Source of the DNA: Ectobius pallidus
Lineage: Eukaryota; Arthropoda; Insecta; Blattodea; Ectobiidae
NCBI GenBank assembly: GCA_964059195.1
Contig: CAXKWD010000005.1
Coordinates: 96,981,882-97,045,881 of the forward strand
DNA: 64,000 nt
Direction: 5' to 3'
Part shown: positions 13,609 through 25,141 of the stretch, one piece after another
Numbering within the stretch: the stretch's first letter is position 1
How the letters are laid out: each line of letters begins with the position of its first letter
Made by a program: the position numbers and the translations under genes
Notes under the pieces: model-generated
What the model saw: the letters and a program-made list of their open reading frames with translations, nothing else
Database searches by the model: none
What the model was told of the DNA's origin: nothing

Positions 13609-14556
13609 CAGTGGTGATATTCAAGCAGTTTAACAACCGGTTCTCATCAGGGTATTTGATGTTGATTCAAAATAGCCCAATCTGCTATTTTGTCCAGTGG
13701 CGCCAACTTATATGGGCCCGTGGGTCTCAAGCGCATCCAATAATTTGCTGTGAATTATCTTAAATATTTATTATAATAATTATTAGACCCTATTATTACT
13801 AAAAAAATCATGTTTAGTCGGTGCAAAACCAAAATCAGGCTAGCCTATAGGTTTATACAAGCGTTGACACAAGTAACATGATCTCCCTTGTTTCAATTAA
13901 CTTAGCCTACGGTATGATCGCGATAGTTTGCAATTGTTTCTGAATTTTTCAAATGTAAAGACTGAAGACATTATTACGTTCGACAATATTATAGAGAAGA
14001 GTTAATTTCACACATTGCTGTTCTAAGTGTAACCCTATATACGGATAACGGGGAAAAGTTGGTTTTCGATTTTGCTTGTTGAAGAATTTATAGGGAGAAG
14101 TACTGTACATGTAGGCCTACAAAATGCAGTGCTACTCAATAGTTATTGCATGTTTTACTTTGTTTTAATTTATTTTATTTTATTTTAGTTGTTACCTAAT
14201 ATCTTTCCTCCAAAGGTCCCCATAATTATAAACTTTGAAGAATTAAATTAGAGTCCCACCCGGGAGGTGTTGGTAGCACGGTTGCCTTCCACCTTATCGG
14301 CCAGTGGTTAAAAATTTCCAACTTAACCGCACGCCCGCTACCTATGGTGGTAGTCCACCGCTAGCGAACATAAATGGCGAGTTTTGGTTCTAGCAAATTC
14401 ATATACAGTATGTATTATAACTGTTGTGGATTGGCGTCAATCTGATCTTGGAAAAAAGGCAATCACTCATTGTGAAACTACCGGTTCGGAGAAGCTACAA
14501 GATATTTAACAACCGGTTCTGGCGAACCGGTGCGAACCGGCTGAATATCACCACTG
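13609..14556. mobile_element. hAT-type non-autonomous element, 948 bp, perfect target duplication
   Basis: The termini are CAGTGGTGATATTCA and TGAATATCACCACTG, perfectly inverted for 15 bp. ACTGAATA sits at 13601-13608 and 14557-14564, an exact 8-bp target duplication. Sub-terminal AACCGGTTC motifs are repeated near both ends (about 13633 and 14511-14540), as in hAT transposase-binding regions. No transposase remnant is visible inside. Confidence 0.95.
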
Positions 14557-14564
14557 ACTGAATA

Positions 14565-16070
14565 TAGTCCAGGCAATAAAGGCCAAAAACACAGATTATA
14601 AAAACTATTGTGTTGGTTTCAACATACAAAGTTCCTGAGGGTAGGGGTTGTGCAGGGGTGGGAGGAGCATTGAAATGTCATTATTCTCAGTTTTCCACCT
14701 CAACCATTTTTCTGTAGGATTAATAGTTACAGGAAATAAAGGGGAATGAAAAATAAGATCGTACTGAAAATTCGTATCTTATTGGTTTGATATGGGACAA
14801 AAAAGAGAGCAGACAGTAATTAAAATGATACAATGCTAAGAAAGAAATGGTTAAAAAATATAAATACTAAAGGTAAACAATACGCAAAACATTAACGTAG
14901 AAGAAGAGAGAGTAGATAGTAATTAAAATTATACAAAAGTAAGCAAATAAATTTTTAGAGAAAATATAAGTAAATGTAAGTAAATATAATGTAACTTACA
15001 TAAATCTCGTTACTATTAATATAGAACTTTGAAAAATTACATGGAATCAGCGAAAAATTTATTTGACTGAATACAGAAAAATACGATGCAGATCATATTA
15101 CCCATCAGTGTATTTTGATCATTCATAATGAATTCAAGCATGTATGAGTATTAAATTTATAGTATTGTACTTCTGTGTTATTGTAATTGAAGTAAATATT
15201 TGCAAATCTTTTTCCGTACATATGTGACAACAAGGGCCCCTACGGAATGTACTGGCCAAAATCTACTACTGAATTGTATCTTGCCATACCACTTTTCCTG
15301 CTCATTCCCAGTCGATATATGGCAATAAAAGAAATGCATACATAGTCTCCTGAATTTTTTTGGTCTGCCTTCCACCCCCGGATTACCTGAGCCATATTCT
15401 ATATCTCTGATCCAGCAACTGATTTTGCATTTTTGGTCTAGGATTGTTGCATCCCTTCTGTTGATCATAGAACACAGGGAAAATATTTGGTGAATTTACT
15501 TTGATATTTTATTCAAATTATTCATTTCTTGTTCACCTGTATATTTTTGCAGGAGACATGTACCCAATCTGATGTTCACCTGGTAGAATAATGGAAATCC
15601 TCCCTCAGTTTGGTTGCTGGGAGGCTGTCCTGTACCTTCTGAGGTAAGTCCTAGGCAATCTACCATATCAGTCTTGCTCAGTAGGGCCATTGGGGATCTG
15701 AGCATTCCCCCAAGATAGATTCTTCTCAAATTTGTTGTCTTTGGCATCATCTCATTCTTCTTGTTTTCTGCTTTCTCTTATTCTGTGAATGTTCTGAAAG
15801 CAAAGTTCACTCGCTATGTCATCCGGAAACTAAGTTCTGGTGCCCATAATTTGCCATAATTGTTCTGAAAATGAGGTAAAATTTATGTGTAACTTTGCTT
15901 CTTTTAAGACATTTCTAAAGAAGTTATGAAGCAAACTTATTTTTCTTATATCATGTAGGCCTACAAGTATTTTGCCAAAAAAAAAAATTGCGTGCTTTAA
16001 CTTAACTTCCAAAAATTAGGCAATAGAACAATAGAATTTCAACGTAAGATTTGAGGCTTTCTCGGCATTT
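14565..16070. other. Unassigned AT-rich DNA
   Basis: No protein motif, terminal repeat or RNA gene recognised. One TAGGCCTA palindrome lies at 15956-15963. Confidence 0.45.
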
Positions 16071-16155
16071 ATTACTAATGATGGTTTCACGGGCTATAAG
16101 CCGAGCAATATATCCTTTTACTCGGTTTATAGCCCGTGAAACCATCATTAGTAAT
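16071..16155. repeat. Near-perfect fold-back hairpin (35-bp arms)
   Basis: Arms 16071-16105 and 16121-16155 are reverse complements with one mismatch, separated by 15 bp. Such a long, barely diverged hairpin is either a very small fold-back element or a recent palindrome formed by template switching. Confidence 0.92.
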
Positions 16156-16673
16156 AGAATTTCAAATTAAAATTAGATAGTTAAAATATATTACACAAAA
16201 ATTGAATAGGTCTACTTATTGATGAATTAAACAGTGGAAAAGATTACACCTTTCAAATTAAAATTATCACTGTTTCCAATGTTTCATGTGAATACTGGTT
16301 TCAATCTGTTGCACTAGAGGGGTAATGTCCAAGCTGCAAATATTGTAAATGATTCTGCTGACTTTATTATTGATTACATAATCAATTCCATGTGTGATTT
16401 TTTATCTTCAAAGCTCCGTTCCTTCAGGAAATTTAGAACATTACACTTTAATAAAAGAAGTGTATTAAATTAATATATTTTAAAAGTAAATAAGTTGGAA
16501 ACAACTGATATAGACTGTTTGTGGATTGATTTGTACTTGGCCGACCATTCTTGCCGTAGATAGCTGCATTTTATGTCGAACACATAGACATAACTGATTA
16601 GATGATACATGAATCATGACCTTCGCGAGAACCGAGAATGCCGCTTCGAAGCTACTCCACAAGCTTATATAGA

Positions 16674-17030
16674 TAGAGTAGGATTACCTCCACAACGTCT
16701 CTGGGTTTTTACGTATATACCTTAGGAGCGAGTCTCACCGCTCGTAGAGTTCCTGGCTAGGGGAGGTAGCTGCACCCTGATTGGCTCAGCTCTCCTATCC
16801 CACTCCACGTGTTGTCTGTCTCTCTCGCAGCGGCATCATCCCTCCACTCAACTATTATAGTATTTTCTACGACTTGCGACATGCTGCATGATGTTCACTC
16901 TCTGCCCAGCGGTAGCTTACTGATCTTACGCGCACCCAATTCGCGCATCTTGGTAACGAGACGTAGCGAGAAGCTCGCTGGCTGGGTTTGTCTTCAAGGC
17001 CAGAGACTTTGTGGGAATAATCCAACTCTA
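16674..17030. mobile_element. MITE copy 1 (family shared with 32817-33174)
   Basis: The left end (TAGAGTA, then GATTACCTCCACAACGTCTC) and right end (CAGAGACTTTGTGG to AACTCTA) form an inverted repeat of about 28 bp. The whole 357 bp aligns in the same orientation with 32817-33174. The interior is more GC-rich than its surroundings and contains TGATTGGCTC (an inverted CCAAT box), but there is no coding region beyond a chance 90-codon frame. Confidence 0.9.
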
Positions 17031-18160
17031 CCGCGCATCTTCAAACCAAGCTTCTTGTCTGCCTTCCCAGTTAAACTATAGATCTTCGAAGGTATAAATG
17101 CCCTGCACAGAAGTACTTTTTCTCCGATGCGCATATTTGCCGCTAATCGCACTGTCCATGCTATCCACATCGAGTTTATAAAGGGGATCTCAACAGCTGA
17201 GATGCGAACGCCCATACTAGTGACATAAGTAGACGTTGTGCTTTAACAACGGATATTTATTAATTTGCAGAGCTGTACACTAAGCTGGAGTTGTTACCGT
17301 AAATATTAGAAAATTACTCTTTGACGACCGAGGCACAACATTTTACTGTTAGATTATATATTGTTAGGCCTACATTGTTCATACCAATTCAGAAAACCAG
17401 TCATTTACGAGAAAGGAGTTAGCCTATCACTTATTTAAAGTCTCACTTCTTTAAATTTACTCTGCTTACTTTCTAGGTTAGAGTATTTTAGAGTTGCAGT
17501 ATCTATATTCAGCACATAATTATAATTAGATTGTATATTTATGCAAAAATGGTGTAATTACTCCTCCCGTTCACGCTGATGACGTGATGAGAGACATGGT
17601 ATTGACTCCATATGCTAAGATTTATTCCTATATTTTTATCTCCCCTCCATAGGCCAGTTTTTGGTACCATTATGTAGTTGATGGAATAGGGGTCGCAGGA
17701 TATCGACCGTCGAATTTCCTGAAATAGTTTGACGCCCAGGGATCCAGGTTAATATAATTTTGTTTGTCCTCTGAGGGATTTGAACATTTTAAAACTGATT
17801 TTTCCCCATAAGAAACTGTATTCGTTACCCGTAGGCTGTAATAGGCTATTATAGAGCCTAATAGGATAATTGAGACTATAATGGTCAATGGTCGTTCACC
17901 ACCAGCTGAATGTGTCTTAAGGCATACATTTCATCCGAACAATTGGAATAATTTAGCCTTGGGGAGACGGTAATGTTCGAATTTTTTAGTAATATTATTG
18001 TATACAGCTTCCACCTAGTACTTGAGGCAAGTTGTATATAGGAAGATGTATTTGATTTTATTGAGGCCGTGATTGTCATGTATGCCTTAGCTCGTTGTTT
18101 GCGAGCTAGACTACCGTTTCTGAAGGTCCATGGTTCAATATCCGCCATGGTAATATATAG
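17031..18160. other. Unassigned DNA
   Basis: No gene recognised. A TAGGCCTA palindrome lies at 17365. Near 18065-18148 a B-box-like GGTTCAATATCC suggests a decayed tRNA-derived repeat. Confidence 0.4.
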
Positions 18161-18165
18161 TCGGT

Positions 18166-18270
18166 CTCCTTATCCGTGGTAGCCGTGGAGCCGCGGTGAA
18201 GGAGGCTGTGGGTTCGAGTCCCCCTCGGACATGGGTGTTAGTGTGTGATAAAGAGAAACAGAATAATCAA
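18166..18270 (+). mobile_element. tRNA-derived SINE head, probable
   Basis: TGGTAGCCGTGGAG resembles an A box and GGGTTCGAGTCCCCC is a perfect B box. The following ATGGGTGTTAGTGTGTG is a body motif seen after tRNA heads in insect SINEs. The cloverleaf is imperfect, so this is a Pol III-derived repeat and not a working tRNA gene. Confidence 0.5.
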
Positions 18271-19198
18271 ACGGCAAAACAAGAAAAGAATTCAGAAAAA
18301 TTGATCTATGGCCGGCTAAATTTATACAAAAAAATGTGGGCAGTATTGTCTAGTATGTACCGTACAAAAGAATTTGCTAGTGGTAGTGTATGCCCACTTT
18401 CATTGTGTGTCATATTACTCCTGTGTACTTAACCTTAATCGTACGTACAGCCAATATCTGAGTACTCGAGCCATCTCAGTTATACTTCTGGGATGAAGTA
18501 TTTTGTTTTAGATTACCCATTGTGTTTTATGATAAATGAATCAAATGCGCTCATACCGTCGCCAGTGGTTACAATCCGTAAAAAGAACGAAATATTAGCT
18601 AATATTAGTCTACAATTATAAAAATAAAGAACAGACTCCGTCTTAAAGTGATAGTAATTCATTACTTAACAATGAAAATTGAAAATAAAATTAGAAGATT
18701 CAAAAGGGAAATATCGTTCTTAAACCCTTGAAAGTATTTTGAAGTAAATCATTAAAAGAATGAACAGAGTATCGATCAGAATGTATTGTACAAATGTCTT
18801 GATGAAACGCAATGTACAGAAATAGTGTGAATGGCGTGTCTTGATTCTTTAGTGCCTCGTAAATTATTGACGGAAATTACAAACGCGAAATAATGTCTAA
18901 GCGACATGAACTCGATTTGTACAAATCATAAGGCTTTGTAACTGAGGTAAACTTTTCCGTGTGGTGTCATGTTATAATAACCTAACTTCTGAGCTAAATA
19001 AACGTTTTAGCTAGCTGTTAAGCATGAAATACATGAAATACTTACAATGTATTCGGATAATTATCTGAACGCGTGAATTTAAATAAAAATAAAAATGTTA
19101 TTCCAATTTTAATTTTTAAAATGTCCTTTTCGTCCCTATAATAAAATTGTCTTTCTTCCTCTCCCTTTGTCTTTCTGTTTTACTTCCTACAGCATACA
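18271..19198. other. Unassigned AT-rich DNA
   Basis: Nothing recognised on either strand. Confidence 0.4.
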
Positions 19199-19206
19199 GT
19201 ATCACC

Positions 19207-19502
19207 CAGGGGCGGATCCACGGGGGAGGAAATGGGGGAAATTTCCTCCCCCAAAATTTGTAACATTAAGCGCAGATTATTCAAACGGTCAGCCTTCTAA
19301 TAAATTTTGTAAAGACAACATAACCCAAATACTTAAATTAAAGCAACAACATTCATTATTTTGAAATACATTTGTAATAAAATGCTGAAATGTTCATTTT
19401 GATTTCAACTGTGTACTAGGAATAATTAATTTTTATGAGTTAAAACTTCCGTCTCTACTTTGGTTCCCCCCCCCCCAAAATGGCTCTCTGGATCCGCCCC
19501 TG
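19207..19502. mobile_element. hAT-type MITE, 296 bp, perfect 8-bp target duplication
   Basis: It begins CAGGGGCGGATCCA and ends TGGATCCGCCCCTG, a perfect 14-bp inverted repeat. GTATCACC is at 19199-19206 and 19503-19510, an exact target duplication. A run of about a dozen C lies near the right end. There is no coding capacity. Confidence 0.96.
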
Positions 19503-19775
19503 GTATCACCAACACCTATTTCTCTTACAAAGTAAGGTAAAGTAAAGAAACGAAGGAAGTATGAATAGTAGCCCATAGAAATTGAGGATTTTTGTATGAG
19601 CGAGATCTAAAGCCAATCTTCAGAGAACCCTGAAATATCATGAAAAGGAAAACCATGGTTTCGTTGGTAGTAAAAAGAGCTTTTAAGTTTAATGAAGAGT
19701 ATAGAAATAGATGAAATGCTAAATTTACTTCCACTCCGAATGTTTCTCTTATCCTATGATAGTTAAATGATTATT

Positions 19776-19806
19776 AAGTGCCAGTATGGACGAAAAAATG
19801 TCTGTC

Positions 19807-19837
<31 letters not shown>

Positions 19838-20645
19838 GCGTCTGTACGCACCATAACTCAAGTACGCTTTTTCGGATTTTCATGAAACTTGGTATAAACA
19901 TTCATAATGTCGATGGGAAGAACCCTATTGATATTGAACCAAATCGGTTCACCGGTACCGGAGTAATGCCCAATTTAGTGCCTATTTTAATAGATTATGG
20001 CGCCTTTCTATAATACGCTGTAACGGATTTTCATGAAACTTGGTATACCCATTTATGACGTCCATGAGAAGTGCCCTATTGAATTTGAACCTAATCTGTT
20101 GACCGGTACCGGAGTAAAACCCAATTTAGTGTATATTTTAAAGACGCGGTAACTCAAATACGCTTTACCGGATTTTTATGAAACTTGGTATAGGCCTACA
20201 CATTTACAATGTCCATGGGAAGACGTCTATTCATAATGGATAAAATCGGTTGATCTGTTTCGGAGTAATGCTCAATTTAGTGCCTATTTTGTGGCAATAT
20301 ACGTATTCGAAAGAATTTATAAAAAAAATGAAAATCAGTTATCTTGACAACATAGCCTATAGTTTTACTGTGATCTTATAAGGCCTTGGAAATTAAAATA
20401 CAGGTAGCTATGACAAAAAAACACTACTGTTTTACATGCACTTATCCAACTAGACCGTTAAAATGACCCAGGTGGCCGAGATGGTAGACCTTTCTTCTTC
20501 CGTAAGCCCTGCTTAATGAATAAATCTGGAGCTTAACTTGGAAATCAATTTTTAAAAAAAACATATTCGGCATATCATAATTGCAGTCATAACTGATTAA
20601 ACAAAAACATACTGGCACTTTTTTACATCAGTTTACCTGATTTTA
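19776..20645 (+). mobile_element. AAGTGCCAG element, copy 1
   Basis: It starts AAGTGCCAGTATG and ends CATACTGGCACTT followed by a small hairpin (ATCAG-TTTAC-CTGAT). After a (TGTC)n microsatellite come about three diverged units of ~130 bp, each with the pattern CGGATTTTCATGAAACTTGGTAT or close variant, ACCGGTACCGGAGTAA and CAATTTAGTG. Near 20463 CCCAGGTGGCCGAGATGGT resembles a tRNA A-box region. Copies at 26214, 27217 and 58742 lie in the opposite orientation. The class is unknown: it has inverted ends, but also an (AAT)n-like flank at the AAGTGCCAG side, as a retroposon tail would have. Confidence 0.8.
19799..19840. repeat. (TGTC)n microsatellite inside the AAGTGCCAG element
   Basis: Nine or so TGTC/CGTC units sit 20 bp inside the element end. 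The same run appears reverse-complemented at about 60033-60063 in the copy at 58742-60112, so it is an intrinsic part of the element. Confidence 0.9.
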
Positions 20646-20979
20646 TTGATTATATTAAATCCATTTTTTTCCCACTTTCCATTAAAACTCTGTTATTTTC
20701 TCCTCTCTCTTTCGTTTTCTCCTTTTTCTTTCGATCTCTATTTCGCTCTTTGTCTCTTCTCTTTTTCTTACTATTTTCTTTTCTTCTTCTGCATGTGGGT
20801 GGGAGCTTATAACCGTCTCTGTTTGTCATGGGCTTCTAACGAAGTCTTTTTAACCATCGTGATTATACAGTTCCTTCTTTCCTTCCTAGCAAAGACGACA
20901 AGGAACACGAAGAACCGAACTAGTTTTGTTTTCATTAGAAATAAATCGTAGGTTTTGGTGGAAACGAAATACTAATAAC

Positions 20980-21010
<31 letters not shown>

Positions 21011-21090
21011 TCATGGAGAAAATGTGCTCATGCAATTTTTATCTCCGCCTCCCGGGAGTTTGTATGAAACTTCCCCAGGTTCTCATTTGA
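20646..21090. other. Pyrimidine-rich tract and (AAT)n repeat
   Basis: 20665-20790 is dominated by T and C on the plus strand; 20985-21010 is (AAT)n. No gene recognised. Confidence 0.5.
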
Positions 21091-21200
21091 CTATCGGTTG
21101 GGTCGATACAAGCCAATAGGCCTATTAGACACGACAGAAGGTGAAAATTTCCCGGGATTGAACCCAGGCCATTCCAGTGCGTAATCGATTTCACCACACC
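21091..21200 (-). mobile_element. tRNA-derived SINE fragment, probable
   Basis: Read on the minus strand, GTCGGTGTGGTGAAATCGA resembles an A-box arm and CCTGGGTTCAATCCCGGG is a perfect B-box arm. A TAGGCCTA palindrome lies at 21117-21124. No complete cloverleaf is visible. Confidence 0.5.
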
Positions 21201-21934
21201 GACTTTTATTAGAATTTACAAATACTAAACCACTAATAATACTGTCAATTTCTGATCCCATAAGTGAGGCCAACAATGTGTAAGTTTAAAGCCACCTTAT
21301 ACTGACGCAAGACAACTACCACTTAATATAATGGCGTAATGGCAATGGGTGTAATCTGTACCAAGTGCAGCTCGTACATAATTTATTAGATGTAGAGTTC
21401 GCAGTACCAAGTCCGGGGCCAAATAATTCTCAATAGGTCTACAATGAGGAGCGGAAATGTTTTAGACACTGGGATGGGTAAGTTTTGTCCGCTCTAGAAC
21501 TGGTCCTAAAATAAACAAGTAAGTAATAAACTTAAGGAGATACGAACAATATGTTGAAATGACAGTCTTGCTTATTTACCGGTAGGCCCTACTTTAGGGC
21601 CGTTTCTAGCTTAAGTCTGTCTCACTTTAACACATTACTCGTATCTACCGGTACTTAAGACTGAGACGGGCTTAGGCCTACTTGTTTATCTTAGGGCCGA
21701 TTCTAGAGCGGTCCTTCCCCGCATGTCGTGGAGGGGACGTATTTTGCGCTATTTAGGCCTACACACTTTATGAAATCCATGAAATTTCGCGATATTTCGT
21801 GGATATAGGGCCTAATTTTTTAATATAAAAGTTCGTTATGGCATGTTTCGAACAAAAATGACCATCTTAACCGGAGTTTCTTTCTGCTAAAAACTGTGGA
21901 ATATGTGCGCTTCTTGCGGGAAAATGTCTTAGAG
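21200..21934. other. Unassigned DNA
   Basis: Nothing recognised apart from two TAGGCCTA palindromes (21673, 21754) and one expanded variant TAGGGCCTA near 21806. Confidence 0.4.
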
Positions 21935-22330
21935 CAGTGGTCTTCAACCCGCGGCCCGCGGGCTGCATGTGGCCCGTGAGTTAATTTTTTGGGGGGGCTC
22001 GCAAACAAATACTAATTTTAACTACAAGAAGAAGATTTGGGCCATCAGTCTTGATTTTCAGAGCCCTCGACCATAGGCCACACTCTTTGTACGATCTGTT
22101 TGCACTTTGGATCTGTGTGGTTCATTTCTTTCTGTTAAACTTTGGTAGCTGGCAAATGTTATTTCTTCTCGATTAGTCTTTCTGGACATAATTTCAGCTT
22201 TCTGTTCTTTCTAGCTGACTTTCGTTCTGAGTATCATTCAGTCTCTATTTTTGTCCCACTCTTGTGGTAACTTGTCTTGTGGAACAATGTGGCCCATGGC
22301 TTTTGACGCCCTGCAATCAAACCTAGCATA

Positions 22331-22979
22331 ACTTGCTGGCAGCACATACGTATGTGAGCACAGCAGCGTCGCCAGGAATTTTATTAAGGGGGGGGGCAAA
22401 ATCATTTTGGACCTTAATTTCAAATGATTAGGCTAAACACATTAATATTCACTTAGTTAACCGGATCGTTATTTTGAACCCAAGCTGAATTTGACGAGGC
22501 TACAAAGTTTTTTTAAGTTAACAGAATACGCTCTGTTGATCAATGGCCTTGGTGAGATATTATTATAAATAGACTACATATTATAGTTATAATTAGTTAA
22601 TACTTGCTAAACTCATTATAAGGTAATTCAATTTTTTTTATTCTCCATGCTACAACTGTAAGTTGACAAAGAGTACCACAAATAAATTAATCCATAAGGC
22701 ACTCCAGAGGGGGGCAGTTGCCCCCCTTGCCCCCCCCCCATGCCGACGCCCATGTGTTAGCAGCTTTTCTCCAGAATGAATATCGTGAAGTCAGAACTGA
22801 GGAAAAGACTTCCCGACGCTTGCTTAGAGAACTGCCTTCAAATTTCTTCTTCCAACATTAAAGCCAATCTTGATAGTTTAGTGTCTCTTGAAACAGTGTC
22901 AGGTCGCACATTAAATTCAAGAATTGTACTGTGCTTTGGGTTATTCATTAACATTCCAAATTGGAAGACAAAAATATGA
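22331..22979 (+). pseudogene. hAT (Charlie/ZBED-like) transposase C-terminus, disrupted
   Basis: Before the nested insertion the frame reads LAGSTYVCE. After it, in continuation, comes QLFSRMNIVKSELRKRL, then LENCLQISSSNIKANLDSLV. Together these match the hAT dimerisation/C-terminal signature (GSTYxCEQLFSxMNxVKSxLRxRL) found in Charlie-type transposases and domesticated ZBED/SCAND-type proteins. A stop lies just upstream (TAA near 22329), and the 394-bp insertion 22361-22754 falls exactly inside the CEQLFS motif. The function is lost. The family call rests on motif memory. Confidence 0.8.
22361..22754. mobile_element. Nested hAT-like MITE inside the transposase remnant
   Basis: The ends CAGCAGCGTCGCCAGG and CCATGCCGACGCCCATG are imperfectly inverted. 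The flanks TGTGAGCA (22353-22360) and TGTTAGCA (22755-22762) match 7/8. Removing the element plus one flank restores the CEQLFS reading of the host hAT gene, which independently fixes the boundaries. G- and C-runs (22388-22396, 22730-22739) sit near both ends. Confidence 0.8.
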
Positions 22980-23308
22980 AACACACATGTATAAAGTTAA
23001 GTAATCTCTACAGTTATTGTAATATAATTACGATCTGTTTGTGTTAATTATCGAGTTATTATTAACAGATCAATAAATCAGTACGGCCCGCTAGTCTTTC
23101 ACCAGAAATAAAATGGCCCTTTAGTTAAGAATGGTAGAAGACCGCTGTTTCAGACGACTATAAATGGGAGCCTTGAAATAGGGAATGCTTATAAAGGTTC
23201 ATATAGGGACATTCAAGGGTTAAGTGCAAGCCAGAGGATTATCTTTAATAATATTCGCCGGAAAAGTTGCCAATCGTTGCATGTTGCCACTGCAGACAAT
23301 GTAAACAA

Positions 23309-23547
23309 AACAATACATTTTAAAAAGTATTATATTAATTTACAACACAAATACATATTTATAATACAATTAAGTAAAAATATAAAAATACAAATACAAA
23401 GGTGCTGAGTTATCCTGAGCTACTTGTACAAAGTTATAAGTAGCTCAGGATAATTCAGCACCTTTGTATTTGTATTTTTATATTTTTACATAATTGTATT
23501 ATGTATTGTGTTGTAAATAAATATAATACTTTTTAAAATGTATTGTT
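23309..23547. repeat. Large fold-back hairpin (about 110-117 bp arms)
   Basis: Arms 23309-23425 and 23438-23547 are near-complete reverse complements around a 12-bp loop. Both carry GGTGCTGA and the AT-rich stretch with AATACAAATACAAA. A short related inverted motif (TAAGTAGCT) recurs at 23590-23600. It is probably a fold-back MITE or a palindrome made by template switching; no flanking duplication is obvious. Confidence 0.9.
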
Positions 23548-24780
23548 ACTACTACTTATACTACTATGTTATACTACTTATAACTGAGTTATAAGTAGCT
23601 ATATCGATATTGTTCTGATGTTATAAATACAGGATTATTTCTTCTAGCAATTAAAATGAACTTCTAGGAACAGAATAAATACATCTTAATGTAATATTGA
23701 AATAGTTAAGTAATAATAATATTACAAGGTAACAGAATCAAAGTTAAATAAATAAATATAAAATTTAGAACAGGAAAAGCAGGTTTAGCGAGCTCACTTA
23801 CATCAATATATAAATTTAGATCTGAAAGGATTAATGCATTTGAACTACAATCTATTCGGGTCTCAGAGTTTAATATTTTAAGTCAATAGACCCGAAAGTA
23901 ATAATTTTTCCATATAAATTTTGAACCCTCTTATGACCCCTTCAATGGTTGAATTTTGAAAAACCTCTTGTTAGTGAGTCCGTACATTATAAAATAAAAC
24001 TATTACCAAATTTCTTACTTATAGCATCAGTGGTTTCGGCACTGCGATGACGAATCAGTCAGTCATGACATAATATTAGTTAGTTGTTTGAAAAAGTAAA
24101 AAAAAAAATAATAAATAAATTAGATCATGTCCTTCACATTAAACGAATAACACACGCTAATCTAACTCCCTTCAACAAACCGTTGATTGCAGGTCTAATA
24201 AAGCTGTATGCTTAATACTTTTCCCAAGAAATAACGTAAGCTTGTGAATTATATCCTATTGCATAATGCTCTTATAAGGCTTGAGTGAAGCTCCTGTGTA
24301 TTTCAAGAAATCTACAGAAAATCGATCTCCACTTACTTAATTATTCAAAACAAGCGTTGAAACATGAAGGTATAAAGACTGCGGAACTATAATTTCCTTC
24401 ATGGCATACCAATCTGTGATATTTAATTATTTATTTACTATTTAACCCTTTTTCCTCTCTTCATAAAATATATAAAATGAATAGGTCTTCACAACTACAC
24501 TCAAGAAAATTAATAATAATTAAAACGTCGAGGGTCGTGAAACGTACTATCAAAGAAAACATTCAGATTTAGTAATGAGCAGTGGCGTAACTAATGGGAC
24601 AGAGAGTTTCAAGGTTTGTGAATATATTAATAACTAGCAGGTGCCCGCGGTTTCACTCTTTCGAGGAAAGTGAAATTGTAGGGAAAGAAAGCAAACTTTG
24701 TGAATATTATTTAGCTAATTTAAATCCTACCCTTATAAATTGTATACATGTACCGGTATATTATAGACATATTATAAATT
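23548..24780. other. Unassigned AT-rich DNA
   Basis: No gene recognised. CAGTGGCGTAACTAATGGG at 24584 looks like a hAT terminus without a visible partner. ACTAGCAGGTGCCCGCGGTTTC at about 24633 or its close variant recurs near 48180 and may mark the end of a widespread retroelement. Confidence 0.4.
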
Positions 24781-24936
24781 ATGTATATCATTATATTATA
24801 ATAATTAATAATATATAAATTAAAATAAATTATGTATCGTTATATTATAATAATTTATAATATATAAATTTAAATAAATTTTATGTATCATTATATTATA
24901 ATAATTTATAATATATAAATTAAAATAAATTATATC
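24781..24936. repeat. 51-bp tandem repeat, about three units, almost pure A+T
   Basis: ATGTAT recurs at 24781, 24832 and 24883 with matching sequence between, giving a 51-bp period. Units differ by few substitutions and by one or two inserted T residues. It is a minisatellite of recent origin. Confidence 0.85.
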
Positions 24937-25141
24937 ATACATTAAATTTTTAATTATAAATTTATATTTTAAATATATTATAAATGTGTTTTAAATAAAT
25001 TATAATTATATCAATTACATCTGTTGTAACTATCTTTTGTTATAAGACCATACCCTCAAACCTACCATTTACCAATGAGGACGAATGTCGAAGGTAGGTA
25101 ACGATGCGGTCGGATAGTAGGTCCTGTCCTTCTTGGTATGT

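Larger units (their letters stand above)
21935..23147 (+). mobile_element. hAT element with transposase remnant, interrupted by a second insertion
   Basis: The ends CAGTGGTCTTCAACC and GGTAGAAGACCGCTG are inverted with two mismatches. GC-rich GCGGCCCGCGGGC-type sequence follows the left end, and ACGGCCCGC lies near the right end. The presumed 8-bp flanks (TCTTAGAG and TTTCAGAC) match only 5/8, so the duplication has decayed. The interior holds the 3' part of a hAT transposase gene (see 22331-22979), split by a 394-bp insertion. Confidence 0.75.

Noticed and set aside
19786..20013. 75-codon frame and its counterpart at 59820
   Set aside because: It starts in the (TGTC)n microsatellite and follows the array unit of the AAGTGCCAG element; stops interrupt it in other units.
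20646..20951. 101-codon frame rich in Phe, Ser and Leu
   Set aside because: It is the translation of a T/C-rich tract, giving a spurious membrane-protein look.
24584..24602. hAT-like terminus CAGTGGCGTAACTAATGGG
   Set aside because: No inverted partner or 8-bp duplication found nearby, so no element is called.
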